A stretch of DNA of 64,000 nucleotides. Origin: DASYKT01 sp035995185. GTDB lineage: Bacteria; Acidobacteriota; Blastocatellia; Pyrinomonadales; Pyrinomonadaceae. The translations under genes and the position numbers were made by a program. The DNA is taken from positions 1 through 64,000 of the forward strand of contig DASYKT010000022.1 in NCBI GenBank assembly GCA_035995185.1, read 5' to 3'. Below, one piece after another: positions 17,647 through 26,447 of this stretch. The first letter of the stretch is position 1. Each line of letters starts with the position of its first letter. Below the pieces are notes generated by a model. It was not told where the DNA came from and made no database searches. It saw only the letters and a list, made by a program, of their open reading frames with translations.

Positions 17647-17775
17647 ATGATAAAACAGCAGAAAGACGCGGCTCAAAAACAGTACGAAGCTGCGGATGAA
17701 ATGCTTAAGGCAATAAAACGTCCTGTTGGCACGCCCACGCCAACACCAAAAATTGTAACCCTTAGAGGTAATTAG
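17647..17775 (+). CDS. Possible small protein (42 residues)
   Basis: An ATG frame directly after the LysR gene encodes a 42-residue peptide with a helical charged N-terminal half (QQKDAAQKQYEAADEML) and a proline/threonine linker (VGTPTPTP). It has no recognisable family and only a weak ribosome site. The gap between the convergent neighbours is otherwise empty. It may be a real small gene or chance. Confidence 0.3.
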   Translation: MIKQQKDAAQKQYEAADEMLKAIKRPVGTPTPTPKIVTLRGN

Positions 17776-17782
17776 ACAAAAA

Positions 17783-19051
17783 CTAATCCAAACTCACCAA
17801 CGTCAACGAACTGGTCGGCGCGATGCCGTTCAGAACATCCTTGAGCATCGGGATCACTTTTTCATTCTGGATATAATCTTTCCCGAGCATTCGCTTGAAC
17901 TGGCGCTGTTTGCTCTCGCCCGTCATTTCTTTATACATCGAGCGGCAAAAGGCCGAGACTAGTTCCGGGGCAAACTGCTTGCCGGAATTTTTATAAAGGT
18001 CTTCGATCACATCTTCGGCCGGGCGGCGGCGTTTATAAGGGCGGTCGGTGGTCATCGCGTCAAAAGAATCGGCGAGGTTTACGATCTTGGCGATATAAGG
18101 AATGTCGCGGTCGTATAATCCATCGGGATAGCCGCGGCCGTCGATGCGTTCGTGATGATATTTTGCGGCGAGGGGCACATCGGCGAACGGGTGATGGATC
18201 GGCATCAAAATGTCATAGCCGGTCTGCGGGTGTTTATTGAGTTCGGCTGATTCCTTGGCGTTGATGCGGGTCGGCGAATTTATGATCGTGCGGTCGATGG
18301 TCAGTTTGCCGACGTCGTGCAGGTAACCCGCCACGGCGACACCTTCCATCTGGTCGCTGTCCCAACCCAGCTCGAGCGCGATCGCCTCGCTGTATCTGCC
18401 GACGCGGACGGAATGGCCTTCGGTATATTTGTCTTTACAATCGATCGCGGCGGCAAAAGCTTTGACCGTGTCTTTGTAAGTAAGCTTCAGGTCTTCGTAA
18501 AGCTGGCGGTTTTCCTGAGCACGGCGTTCGAGCTCGGCCATCAGGTTTCGCTGGCGGATACCGACACCGATATGCCGCGCCATGGCGCAGATCACGGCTT
18601 TATCGCCCGCATCGAATTTTTCCCCGCTCGCTTTTCCGCCCAGCAGCGCCAGGCCCACCAGCTCATCCCGCACGATCAGCGGGATCAAAAGCTCGATCTG
18701 TTTTTGCTCGAATAATTTTTTGTGGTTACGAACGAACGGCAGGCCGTTAAGCAGCGGGTAATTCAGGTCGTAAGCTTCCAACCCGCCGTTTACAAATTCG
18801 CGCACGTCGTCGCGCCCGAGCGAAAGCATCAGCGGAAAGTCTTCGCCCATGCTGCGCATCGCCAGAAAATTCAATTCCCCGCCGAAACGCGAAAAACGCG
18901 CTACCCCGCCGCGCATGATCGCCAGCGAACCAAGCAGCAAATGCAGCGATGTTCGGATCATCTGCTGAAAGCTGTTCATATCGGCAACTTCCTGCCCCAG
19001 ATCGGCCAGCGCGGCAAATGTGTGTATAAATCTATCGGCTCGTTCAGGCAT
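17783..19051 (-). CDS. GAF + HD-GYP domain protein
   Basis: A 422-residue probable cyclic-di-GMP phosphodiesterase. Residues about 10-170 look like a GAF sensor domain. Residues about 195-370 carry the HD-GYP signature: GHSVRVGRYSEAIA, the metal-site YLHDVGK, KHPQTGYDIL, HHERIDGRGYP and ADSFDAMTTDRPYK. The ordered metal ligands of active enzymes appear present. It starts 6 bases after the STAS gene stop, so the two form an operon. This suggests a partner-switch protein coupled to second-messenger turnover (inference). Confidence 0.88.
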   Translation of the reverse strand: MPERADRFIHTFAALADLGQEVADMNSFQQMIRTSLHLLLGSLAIMRGGVARFSRFGGELNFLAMRSMGEDFPLMLSLGRDDVREFVNGGLEAYDLNYPLLNGLPFVRNHKKLFEQKQIELLIPLIVRDELVGLALLGGKASGEKFDAGDKAVICAMARHIGVGIRQRNLMAELERRAQENRQLYEDLKLTYKDTVKAFAAAIDCKDKYTEGHSVRVGRYSEAIALELGWDSDQMEGVAVAGYLHDVGKLTIDRTIINSPTRINAKESAELNKHPQTGYDILMPIHHPFADVPLAAKYHHERIDGRGYPDGLYDRDIPYIAKIVNLADSFDAMTTDRPYKRRRPAEDVIEDLYKNSGKQFAPELVSAFCRSMYKEMTGESKQRQFKRMLGKDYIQNEKVIPMLKDVLNGIAPTSSLTLVSLD

Positions 19052-19057
19052 AAGATC

Positions 19058-19393
19058 TTAATTATCTTCGGACAGTTCGACGTGCTTTGTTACACCCAGC
19101 ATATCAAAAAGCTCGATGGTATTCTGGTTCATATCCGAAAAAACGACTTTGGCGCCCGCGCTGGAGGCGGCATCGATCACGCCCAGCAGGATAGACACGC
19201 CGATGCTGTTCACCAGTTCGGTGTTGCGAAAATTGAGCACCAGCGTTTTACAGCCGCCGTTTAAGCGTTCCTTGCACTCGCGCTCGATCTTTTCGCCGGT
19301 CAGTTTATTTAGATAGTCCGTCGCATAGACGACTGAGACGTCCGGTTGCGAGGGGGCCTGATCAGCGACCTCTAACAGGTTTTCTGTTATCAC
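19058..19393 (-). CDS. STAS-domain anti-sigma factor antagonist-like protein
   Basis: A 111-residue STAS protein. The conserved phosphorylation segment is LVNSIGVSILLGVID; a serine in NSIGVS matches the SpoIIAA-type site. It starts with GTG at 19393, supported by AGGAG 8 bases upstream. It is co-directional with the HD-GYP gene. In this family the protein toggles with a serine kinase (family knowledge); no kinase is encoded nearby. Confidence 0.85.
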   Translation of the reverse strand: MITENLLEVADQAPSQPDVSVVYATDYLNKLTGEKIERECKERLNGGCKTLVLNFRNTELVNSIGVSILLGVIDAASSAGAKVVFSDMNQNTIELFDMLGVTKHVELSEDN

Positions 19394-19473
19394 GATTGTT
19401 TCTCCTGGAAAAGCCTAAACTAAAACGTGAACATTCTACTCTTAAACTTATGAAAAGGAAAGCGATATTTTGG

Positions 19474-19565
19474 GGAGCGCCGAATTTATTCGGCACGAAC
19501 GCCGGAACGTAGAAAAGGCGATAGATCGAACCCCCGCGATCTTGCCCCAATGAATTGGGCGCTCC
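19474..19565. repeat. REP-like inverted pair, family B (GGAGCGCCGAAT...)
   Basis: GGAGCGCCGAATTTATTCGGC opens the element and CCAATGAATTGGGCGCTCC closes it in inverse orientation. Each arm is itself palindromic. It sits between the STAS gene and the end of murJ. Related elements are at 28742, 35807, 38133 and 38884. Confidence 0.85.
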
Positions 19566-19568
19566 GGT

Positions 19569-21350
19569 CTATCTCCGCCCTAACCGCTTCGCAAAATTAT
19601 TATAGGCCTGATTGAGTTCCCTGACGCCAAAGAGTTTTGACGCTACAAGAAACACCGTGCCGCCGATGGCGATAGGAACGAAGACTTCGATCAGGCGGAC
19701 GAAAAATCCGTCGATGCCGAGGCGCATGGTCAGCAGATAATAGCTGCCGTAGCTGGCGGCGCTAAGCAGCGCAGAGGCGGCGGCGATGCGGGCAAAGGAA
19801 TTAACCATCTGCCACCCGTGGATGCGTTTTATGCGGCGGCGCATAAAATACGCCAGCGCGAGAAAATTGACCAGCGCCACGGTCGAGGTAGCTAGCGCCA
19901 CGCCGACGTGTCCGAAACCGTGCGGGTGTTCGGGCGTGACGCCGACCTGTGAAAAGACGCGCATAAAAAAGTAGCTGGCGATGGCATTGACCACGATCGA
20001 ACAGAGCGCGATGATCATCGGTTTTTTCGCATCGTCGAGCGCGTAAAAAGACGGCGAGAGAACTTTGATCGCGGCGTAACCGGTCAACCCGATGGTATAA
20101 GCCGCCAGCGCGTAGGCGGTCATCGGCGTGTCGGAAGATTTAAAAACTCCTCGCTCATAAAGCAAGCGAATGATCGGTTCGCTCAATACCACCAGGCCGC
20201 AAGCCGACGGCAGCGTGAGAAAAAACACCAGCCCGATAGAATCCGAAAGCGTCTTGCGAAATCCGGCCAGGTCGTTCTGCGAAGCCAGCCTGGAAAGCGC
20301 CGGGATCGCCGCGGTCCCAATGGCAACACCAAAGATCCCGATGGGAAACTGCATCAAGCGAAAAGCGTAGCTGAGCCACGAACGCCCGCCCTCGATCTCA
20401 GTGACAAAAACGGTATTTACCAGCACGTTGATCTGAACCGCCGAGGTGCCAAGGATTGCCGGCGCCATCAGCCTCATCACCTTGCGCACGCCGGCATCGG
20501 TAAAACTGATAATTGGTGAGAAACGAAAACCGACGCGCCACAGCGACGGCACTTGTACGACAAATTGCGCTGCGCCGCCGATCAGAGTGCCGATGGCCAT
20601 TCCGATGATCGCCCACTGTGCTGAAGCGGCTGCGACAGATTCCTTGTCCACCGGTTTTTCCCAATTCCCGCCGCTAAACCAAAATGCAAAGATGAGCCCC
20701 GCTATGATCGAGATAATGTTGAACGCCGTCGAAGCTGAAGCCGGAATGCCGAATTTGCCTTTGGTATTAAGCACGCCCATCGCCAGCGCCGCCATCGCCA
20801 CCAGCAGAATGAACGGCAGCATTATCTGCGTCATCGTGACGGTCAGCGCAGCTTTTTCCGGCGAGAATCCGCTGGCGAGCAGCGGCACAAAATACGGCGC
20901 CAGCAGTATTCCGAGCAGCACGAAAACGCTCAGCACCACGACCAGCGCATTGAGCACCATGCTGGCCAGCCGCCAGGCTTCTTCTTCGCTTTTCTTTAAC
21001 TGGTAATCGGTAAAAACTTTGACAAACGCCGCCGACAATGCGCCTTCGGCAAAAAGATCGCGCAAGACGTTGGGGATCGTAAAAGCAACCTGGTAAGCGT
21101 CATACAAAAATCCCGCGCCGAAATAGCGCGCAAAAACCATCTCGCGCACCAATCCCAACACGCGCGAACCCATGACCGCAACAGAAACTATCCCGGCGGA
21201 TTTGGCGACACTCTGAGTTTTTTCTTTTGGTTGTTCGGCGGTGACGGGTTCAGGCCCGGAAAGTGCGTGCTCGAGCGGCAAGCCTTCTTCTAAAGCTTCT
21301 ACAGAGGTTGGAATTGGTTGACTGTCTTCGGGCTTGTCAGTCGGATTCAT
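19569..21350 (-). CDS. murJ: Lipid II flippase MurJ/MviN
   Basis: A polytopic inner-membrane protein that moves the peptidoglycan precursor lipid II across the membrane. The 593 residues contain about 14 hydrophobic helices typical of the MOP superfamily. Family sequences are visible: SVAVMGSRVLGLVREMVFA, FGAGFLYDAYQVAFTIPNVLRDLFAEGALSAAF (central part) and VLSPSFYALDDAKKP. A hydrophilic N-terminal extension of about 45 residues (proline/glutamate-rich) precedes the first helix. It starts 3 bases after the secreted-protein gene stop, as third gene of an operon led by the NtrC-type regulator. Confidence 0.93.
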   Translation of the reverse strand: MNPTDKPEDSQPIPTSVEALEEGLPLEHALSGPEPVTAEQPKEKTQSVAKSAGIVSVAVMGSRVLGLVREMVFARYFGAGFLYDAYQVAFTIPNVLRDLFAEGALSAAFVKVFTDYQLKKSEEEAWRLASMVLNALVVVLSVFVLLGILLAPYFVPLLASGFSPEKAALTVTMTQIMLPFILLVAMAALAMGVLNTKGKFGIPASASTAFNIISIIAGLIFAFWFSGGNWEKPVDKESVAAASAQWAIIGMAIGTLIGGAAQFVVQVPSLWRVGFRFSPIISFTDAGVRKVMRLMAPAILGTSAVQINVLVNTVFVTEIEGGRSWLSYAFRLMQFPIGIFGVAIGTAAIPALSRLASQNDLAGFRKTLSDSIGLVFFLTLPSACGLVVLSEPIIRLLYERGVFKSSDTPMTAYALAAYTIGLTGYAAIKVLSPSFYALDDAKKPMIIALCSIVVNAIASYFFMRVFSQVGVTPEHPHGFGHVGVALATSTVALVNFLALAYFMRRRIKRIHGWQMVNSFARIAAASALLSAASYGSYYLLTMRLGIDGFFVRLIEVFVPIAIGGTVFLVASKLFGVRELNQAYNNFAKRLGRR

Positions 21351-21353
21351 TTA

Positions 21354-21857
21354 TTAAAGATTCTCAAATTTAATATCTTTGAACAAAGATTCTATTTGTT
21401 CCAATAAAGGATAATCTCGAGACGCCAAATCCACGTAAAACTTCTGAGAACGAAACGTGATCACGTTATACGATCCTTCCTTCTGAAAAATTACCATTTC
21501 GCTCCAGTGGCTGCCGGAAACAACCTTTACCGTATTACCGTATTCCAATTCGGTTCGCGGAATGATGCTTTTGTAATTACCGACAAATCTTCTATGAGCT
21601 TCATCAACGGTAGAAGATCCGTACGCATTTATCACTGCGAATTTACCCCCTTCAACCGAAAAGCGGAATTCGCATTCCGAACCGTCCGAGGTGGTGGTCG
21701 TGAACGTTTTTTCTATGTTCAGTTTTGCCAGCACATTCTGACGAATTGTTTGGCAAAGGCCGGGTTTGGAATTTTCCTGCGCTGCTGCCTGCACTGTCAG
21801 CAAAGCGCCTAATAGCAAAGTCAAGAATGTTAATTTGCCGAATTTAGTCGGATTCAT
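21354..21857 (-). CDS. Secreted protein of unknown function
   Basis: A 167-residue protein with a signal peptide (FLTLLLGALLTVQAAAQ). The mature part is mixed alpha/beta, with two cysteines (GLCQTI, GSECEF) and no motif I recognise. Its start overlaps the 3' end of the NtrC-type gene by 14 bases and its stop is 3 bases before murJ, so it is translationally coupled to both. A link to envelope stress or peptidoglycan export is inference from context. Confidence 0.65.
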   Translation of the reverse strand: MNPTKFGKLTFLTLLLGALLTVQAAAQENSKPGLCQTIRQNVLAKLNIEKTFTTTTSDGSECEFRFSVEGGKFAVINAYGSSTVDEAHRRFVGNYKSIIPRTELEYGNTVKVVSGSHWSEMVIFQKEGSYNVITFRSQKFYVDLASRDYPLLEQIESLFKDIKFENL

Positions 21858-23271
21858 TAAGGGTTTCCAGCTCGTAGTCCTTTATCTTCGTCAGCAGCGT
21901 TTTGTAACTCACGCCCAGCATCTCTGCCGCGCGGGTTTTATTACCGCCGCTAATTTTCAGAGTTTCCATTATTTTACGCTTTTCCACAAGTCGCAAAGCG
22001 CGGTCGGAAACTTCCGAGAGCGAGCCGGAATGATCGAAATTTGCAAAGCTTTCCAAAGAGTTCTCGTTTTGAGGGGAAACCAGGCCCAGATCTTTTGCGC
22101 ACAGCTCGTCGGAGTCGGCGAGGATACAGGCGCGTTCGATGACGTTGGCGAGTTCGCGCACGTTGCCCGGCCAAGGCTGTTTTTGCAGAGCGGCGATCGC
22201 GTCATCTTTGAGTTCTACCGCGCGCCCGCGAAATTCCCGTCCGAATTTTTCGGCAAAATGTTCGGCCAGCAAAACGATATCGCCCGCGCGTTCGCGCAAG
22301 GCGGGAATAGAAATGGGAAACACCGCCAGGCGAAAAAAGAGGTCCTGCCGGAATTCGCCGTTCTCCGACTGCGCTTTCAGATCGCGATTGGTGGCGGCGA
22401 TGACCCGCACGTCAACCGGCACGGGGGCGCGGCCGCCGATGCGGTCGATGGCGCGTTCTTCCAGCGCGCGCAGCAATTTTCCCTGCACGGCCAAAGGTAA
22501 CTCGCCGATCTCGTCTAAAAAAATAGTACCTCCCTGCGCTAATTCAAATTTGCCGGGCTTGCGTTCGTTCGCCCCGGTAAAGGAACCTTTTTCGTGCCCG
22601 AAAAGTTCGTTCTCGATCAGGGTTTCGGGAATGGCGGCACAGTTGATGGCGACAAATGGTTTATCGCGGCGCGGGCTCAGATGATGAACGGCGCGCGCAA
22701 AAAGTTCTTTACCCGTTCCGCTTTCACCGAGCAGCAGCACGGTCGCACCGGTCGCGGCGACTCTCTGTGTTTCACTGACGGCGGTTTTGATCGCGTCGGA
22801 TTCACCGATGATGCGCGGAAAGCCGTAGCGTTTCGCCACCTCTTCTTTTAACAACAAATTCTCGTTGCGCAAGCGGTTTTGTTCCAGCGCGCGTTCGACC
22901 AACATCAGCAGATGGTCCGTATCCACCGGCTTTTGCAGAAAGTCGTAAGCGCCGTCTTTCATCGCCTGCACGGCTTCGTCGATGGAGCCGTACGCGGTCA
23001 TTACGATCACCGGGATATCGCGGTCGATCGTTTTAACGGCGCGCAGCACGTCAAGGCCCGTGCCGTTCGGCATTCGCAGGTCGGTCAGAACTATTTGAAA
23101 CGGGGTGTTGGAAAGTTTTTCGATTGCGGACTTCGGGTCCGGAAAATCGCTCACTTCATACCCGGCATTTTCCAGCGTCAGACGAAGAGCGTTTCGCAAA
23201 GTGTCTTTATCTTCGACCAGAAGCACTTGCGATATGAACGGAGATGATTCGATTTGAAGTTCGGGTTTCAA
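21844..23271 (-). CDS. Sigma-54-dependent response regulator (NtrC family)
   Basis: A 475-residue protein with the standard three domains. The receiver carries acidic pocket ED (20-21) and phospho-acceptor D64 in VLTDLRMP. The AAA+ domain has Walker A GESGTGKE (182-189), Walker B IFLDEIGE (250-257) and the sigma-54 loop as GSFTGA (229-234) rather than GAFTGA. A Fis-type helix-turn-helix follows (about 440-465, NKTRAAEMLGVSYKTLLTKI). No histidine kinase gene is adjacent, so it is an orphan regulator here. It is first in an operon with the secreted protein and murJ. Confidence 0.92.
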   Translation of the reverse strand: MKPELQIESSPFISQVLLVEDKDTLRNALRLTLENAGYEVSDFPDPKSAIEKLSNTPFQIVLTDLRMPNGTGLDVLRAVKTIDRDIPVIVMTAYGSIDEAVQAMKDGAYDFLQKPVDTDHLLMLVERALEQNRLRNENLLLKEEVAKRYGFPRIIGESDAIKTAVSETQRVAATGATVLLLGESGTGKELFARAVHHLSPRRDKPFVAINCAAIPETLIENELFGHEKGSFTGANERKPGKFELAQGGTIFLDEIGELPLAVQGKLLRALEERAIDRIGGRAPVPVDVRVIAATNRDLKAQSENGEFRQDLFFRLAVFPISIPALRERAGDIVLLAEHFAEKFGREFRGRAVELKDDAIAALQKQPWPGNVRELANVIERACILADSDELCAKDLGLVSPQNENSLESFANFDHSGSLSEVSDRALRLVEKRKIMETLKISGGNKTRAAEMLGVSYKTLLTKIKDYELETLNESD

Positions 23272-23312
23272 GATATGAGGGCATGTGAGGGATGCATCGG
23301 GGATGCCTGTCT

Positions 23313-23384
23313 GTTCGTGTGTTTAGTGTGCTTCGTGGTTAGATCCGCAAAACCTTAACCACGAAACACACGAATTACACGAAA
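23313..23384. repeat. REP-like inverted pair, family A
   Basis: GTTCGTGTGTTTAGTGTGC followed by TTCGTGGTTA is inverted at 23355-23384 (TTAACCACGAAACACACGAA...). It lies between the stop of the dacB-type gene and the start of the NtrC-type gene, so it is in the NtrC promoter region. Confidence 0.85.
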
Positions 23385-23404
23385 ACTAAAGAAGAAAAAA
23401 GAAG

Positions 23405-24862
23405 TTAGTTGCGCGAACGAGACGCCGCCGAGTAATTGACCCGCGTGTTTGCCATTCGTGTGGCAAATCCCGGTGAGTTATACCCCAGCGGAGCGGCCCC
23501 GCCGCAATTGTTTTGCAGCGTGGTCACCAGCGTGTCCTGGTAATTGCGATAGTTCTTAACGCCGCCTTTTTGGTTAAAAATGACAAAGAACAAAATATCG
23601 CCGTTGGCGCATCTGGTCTCGCCGACCAGCGTGCTGACGCCGCCATCGGTATTGCCCAGCGTGCCGGTTTTAGCGACGACGCTGCCCACCTGGTTAAACG
23701 CCTTGAAGCGGTTTGCCAGCGTTCCCGGATCGATACCGGCCACGGGCATAACATCTTCGAGTTTCAAACGGTAGCGCGCCAATTCATTACGCAGTCCGCG
23801 CAGGACCTTCATCATCGCTTTCGGCGTGACGCGGTTGTAACCGAGTCCGCTGGCCGTTGCCAGCTGCAGTTCTTCCGGAGCGATGCCCTGCTCGGTCTGA
23901 TTCAGTCTTTCGACCGCTTCGGTTCCGCCGATGGAATTTGCCAGTTGCTGTGCCATTTCATTATTTGAATAGGACAGCGTGACTTTCAGAATGTCTTTGA
24001 GCGGCGCGGATTCGTGCGAGAATAACACCTTCGCATTGGTCGGAAGAACGTTTTCCTCGTAGACCTTGCCGGTGATCGTGACGCTCGGGACCGTAAAGGT
24101 TTTGCCCGAGTTGATACTGTAATTTTGCCAGGCACGCACTGCCGCGGCCGAGCGGCCGTCGGTGTTTAGCGTGTTGTAAAGCGTTGCGCCGGAACGTGCT
24201 GCCGAGCTGTTGAAATTCATCATAAAGCTCGACGTGACAACCAGGTCGCCATTTACATTACGGATGCCGAGACGATTCAGCGCTTCGGCGATCGCCACCC
24301 CGTGTTCATAGTTAAACGACGGGTCGCGGCCGGAAACATAAAGGTTTCCGTACAGATTTCCGGTAGCAGTGTCTATCGTGCCGTCCGTCCAGACATTGGT
24401 CGGGTAACGGTAATTCGGGCCAAATGTTTTCAGCACCGCATAGGCCGTGATCAATTTCACATTGGAAGCCGGATTAAAGGCAAAGTTGGACGCATTGTCC
24501 ATTACCGTTTGCCCGGCGGCTTTTTCGACCAGGATGCCGGCGGTCGGAATGACCGGGATATCGTAAAGAGGCTGAACGCTAACTGTCTTGGTAATACCAT
24601 TTATACCCGGCGTCGGCTGCGATTGCGGCTGCGGCGCAGGTACCGGAGCTTGTTTCTGAACTATCGTTTTCGTGGGAATTGAAGAAGACGGAGTACTAAC
24701 TCTAGGACCTGAGGATGATTTAGTGATAACGATCGGCTGCAGTAAGGGGGTACCCGTGCTGCGCGGTGTTTGCGCAGACACTTCTACCACTCCAGAGAGA
24801 GCCAGACCGGCAACGAACATAAAACTAAGCCTGGCGGCTTTTTTCAGCAACGAGTTCATCAA
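23405..24862 (-). CDS. dacB: D-alanyl-D-alanine carboxypeptidase/endopeptidase (PBP4-type)
   Basis: A 485-residue S13-family periplasmic penicillin-binding protein that trims peptidoglycan peptides. It has a signal peptide (FMFVAGLALSGVVEVSAQ), then a low-complexity proline/glutamine linker (residues about 68-85). Catalytic motifs follow: SNVK (SxxK) in FNPASNVKLITAYAV, SNN (SxN) in LSYSNNEMAQQLA, and KTG in VVAKTGTLGNTDGG. Length is normal for PBP4. It is monocistronic, with family-A repeats at its 3' end. Confidence 0.92.
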   Translation of the reverse strand: MMNSLLKKAARLSFMFVAGLALSGVVEVSAQTPRSTGTPLLQPIVITKSSSGPRVSTPSSSIPTKTIVQKQAPVPAPQPQSQPTPGINGITKTVSVQPLYDIPVIPTAGILVEKAAGQTVMDNASNFAFNPASNVKLITAYAVLKTFGPNYRYPTNVWTDGTIDTATGNLYGNLYVSGRDPSFNYEHGVAIAEALNRLGIRNVNGDLVVTSSFMMNFNSSAARSGATLYNTLNTDGRSAAAVRAWQNYSINSGKTFTVPSVTITGKVYEENVLPTNAKVLFSHESAPLKDILKVTLSYSNNEMAQQLANSIGGTEAVERLNQTEQGIAPEELQLATASGLGYNRVTPKAMMKVLRGLRNELARYRLKLEDVMPVAGIDPGTLANRFKAFNQVGSVVAKTGTLGNTDGGVSTLVGETRCANGDILFFVIFNQKGGVKNYRNYQDTLVTTLQNNCGGAAPLGYNSPGFATRMANTRVNYSAASRSRN

Positions 24863-25035
24863 TTTACCTCTTTAATTAAATCTTCGCGAGAATGGTAGGC
24901 TTCCCCTGCCTTGCGAAAGGAAAGGCTAAATATATTATAGCCAATAGCATCATACTTTTTCAACCTCAAAAGGGCATTTTTCGCCACTTTACCGGAACTG
25001 CAGGGGTTAGATGCCTACTGCTAGACCGACGATGC

Positions 25036-25059
25036 CATAAGTAATCAGGCTTACTTATG
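25036..25059. promoter_or_regulatory. 9-bp perfect palindrome, operator-like
   Basis: CATAAGTAA, a 6-base spacer, then TTACTTATG. It is about 175 bases upstream of the dacB-type start codon. No second copy was noticed in the window, which separates it from the repeat families. Confidence 0.4.
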
Positions 25060-25256
25060 CATACAATACTAAACGCTTATACCTCAGAAATGTTCGGAAA
25101 TCAAGAGTTTTTTTACCTGCCCAGCGGTTTAATTCGTGTGTTTGGTGCATTTCGTGGCTATAAAGTCAGTACCAGGGACATCGGGATATTGTGTCCGCCG
25201 TTTCCCTGATGTTCCCTGATGTCCATCGTGTCATCGCACGAACAGCCCGGAGAACT

Positions 25257-25443
25257 GTCACAAACTTCGCCGCAAGCGAAATATTTAATAGCGTAGGGTG
25301 AAACCCTACGTCACGGATAGCAAGAACGCTCCGACGCTGAAGGTCGAATATGAATGCGTCCGGCTGCGCGGACGAGGCCGCTCTTAAACCGGTAAGCCGG
25401 GTGTTACCCGACGCTATTAGATCTGTCACCTGCGGCGACAAAA
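25257..25443. repeat. REP-like cluster, family D (CGTAGGGTNNNACCCTACG)
   Basis: Contains CGTAGGGT-gaa-ACCCTACG-type palindrome (25292-25310) and CGGGT-gtt-ACCCG (25398-25410), flanked by TTTAATAG-like and CACCTGCGGCGACA-like edges. The same two palindromes, in opposite order, occur at 29083-29245. Confidence 0.75.
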
Positions 25444-25549
25444 CCGGAGCCGTTTTGTATTTTAATGCTTCGTGGTTAATTCCGGATTTAACCACCAAAT
25501 ACACGAATCACACGAAGGCGGAAAAACCGGTCGCTCTCCCACCACCCCG

Positions 25550-25583
25550 GCCTTCGGCCACCCCTCCTCGGGCAGGAGGGGAG
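25550..25583. repeat. REP-like fragment, family C
   Basis: ACCACCCCGGCCTTCGGCCA followed by CCCCTCCTCGGGCAGGAGGGG: the family-C order in reverse, with a changed central stem. Confidence 0.6.
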
Positions 25584-25612
25584 CTACCCGGTTCTGACTT
25601 CATTTTCGACAA

Positions 25613-25697
25613 CTGCTTACCGCTCACTGCTCACTGCTTACCGCTCACTGCTTACCGCTCACTGCTTACTGTTCACTGCTTACTGTTCACTGCCCAC
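25613..25697. repeat. Short tandem array (CTGCTTACCGCTCA type)
   Basis: About six degenerate copies of a 14-base unit (CTGCTTACCGCTCA or CTGCTTACTGTTCA) run head to tail up to about 55 bases before the glycosylase start. There are no spacers of CRISPR type. Confidence 0.8.
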
Positions 25698-25753
25698 TAA
25701 AATCCATTGACCGCAATTTGCCAAAGGTACATAATTGATCTAACAATATCCGC

Positions 25754-26416
25754 GTGCGAGAAAAAGTCCCTGTAACCATTGAAAACATAAAGAGTAACCA
25801 TCGCCGCAGGCGGAAAGAGATCCTGGCCAAATTGCGGGAATTTAAGGACGTTTGGCGCAACGGCAGCGACGAACGCCTGTGGGAAGAGATGGTTTACTGC
25901 TTTTTTACCGGCGGCTGCTCGGCCAGGATGGGACTGCGTTCGATCGAAGCGGTCCGTCACATCCTGGAAGAAGGCGATTTTTCGGAGCTTTCCAGCGCTC
26001 TTTCCGGGGTTCACCGGTTCCCTTTCGCCCGTTCGAGATATATTGTCGCCAGCCGGGATTTTTTAAGCGAGTCAGGCATCAAAAAAGGACTCAAACAGCA
26101 TCTAACGAGTCTGAAAGACCCTATCGACCGGCGCGACTGGCTGGTAAAAGAGAAACGCATTAAAGGACTCGGGTATAAGGAAGCCAGCCATTATTTACGA
26201 AATATTGGCTTAAGCGGCTATGGCATCCTGGATAAACATATTCTCCATTGCCTCGTCGAACTCGAAATTATCGACGATCCCAAACCGCCTTCGACCCGCA
26301 CCCGTTACCTGGAAACCGAAGAGAAATTGCGTGATTTTGCCAAACGGGTAGAAATTAATTTTGACGAGCTGGATCTGGTTCTGTGGTCGATGAAAACCGG
26401 TGAAATTCTCAAGTAG
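25754..26416 (+). CDS. 8-oxoguanine DNA glycosylase/AP lyase (Ogg2-like)
   Basis: A 220-residue HhH-GPD protein of the archaeal/bacterial Ogg2 type, which removes oxidised guanine and nicks the abasic site. The helix-hairpin-helix with the catalytic lysine is IKGLGYKEASHYLRNIG (K154-S158 region), and the catalytic aspartate follows in YGILDKHILHC. The N-terminal half (MVYCFFTGGCSARMGLRSIE) matches the family. It starts with GTG at 25754. It is followed after 31 bases by the TPR/retropepsin gene, possibly as an operon. Confidence 0.85.
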   Translation: MREKVPVTIENIKSNHRRRRKEILAKLREFKDVWRNGSDERLWEEMVYCFFTGGCSARMGLRSIEAVRHILEEGDFSELSSALSGVHRFPFARSRYIVASRDFLSESGIKKGLKQHLTSLKDPIDRRDWLVKEKRIKGLGYKEASHYLRNIGLSGYGILDKHILHCLVELEIIDDPKPPSTRTRYLETEEKLRDFAKRVEINFDELDLVLWSMKTGEILK

Positions 26417-26447
26417 CGGGTGCGCTTGAGAAGAAGGAGTTCGCGTT

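Larger units (their letters stand above)
24863..25753. other. Gene-free, repeat-rich region (about 890 bp)
   Basis: No gene is supported. In order it holds: a palindrome CATAAGTAA/TTACTTATG (25036-25059), a half family-A repeat (25131-25160), a family-D palindrome cluster (25257-25443), another family-A element (25466-25518), a family-C fragment (25550-25583) and a short tandem array (25613-25697). The open frames in it are repeat translations. Confidence 0.6.

Noticed and set aside
25166..25504. Open frame of 112 codons on the minus strand
   Set aside because: It translates the family-D and family-A repeats and has no protein-like features.
25613..25697. Direct repeats that might be a CRISPR array
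   Set aside because: Units of 14 bases follow each other without spacers and vary gradually; no cas genes nearby. It is a simple tandem repeat.
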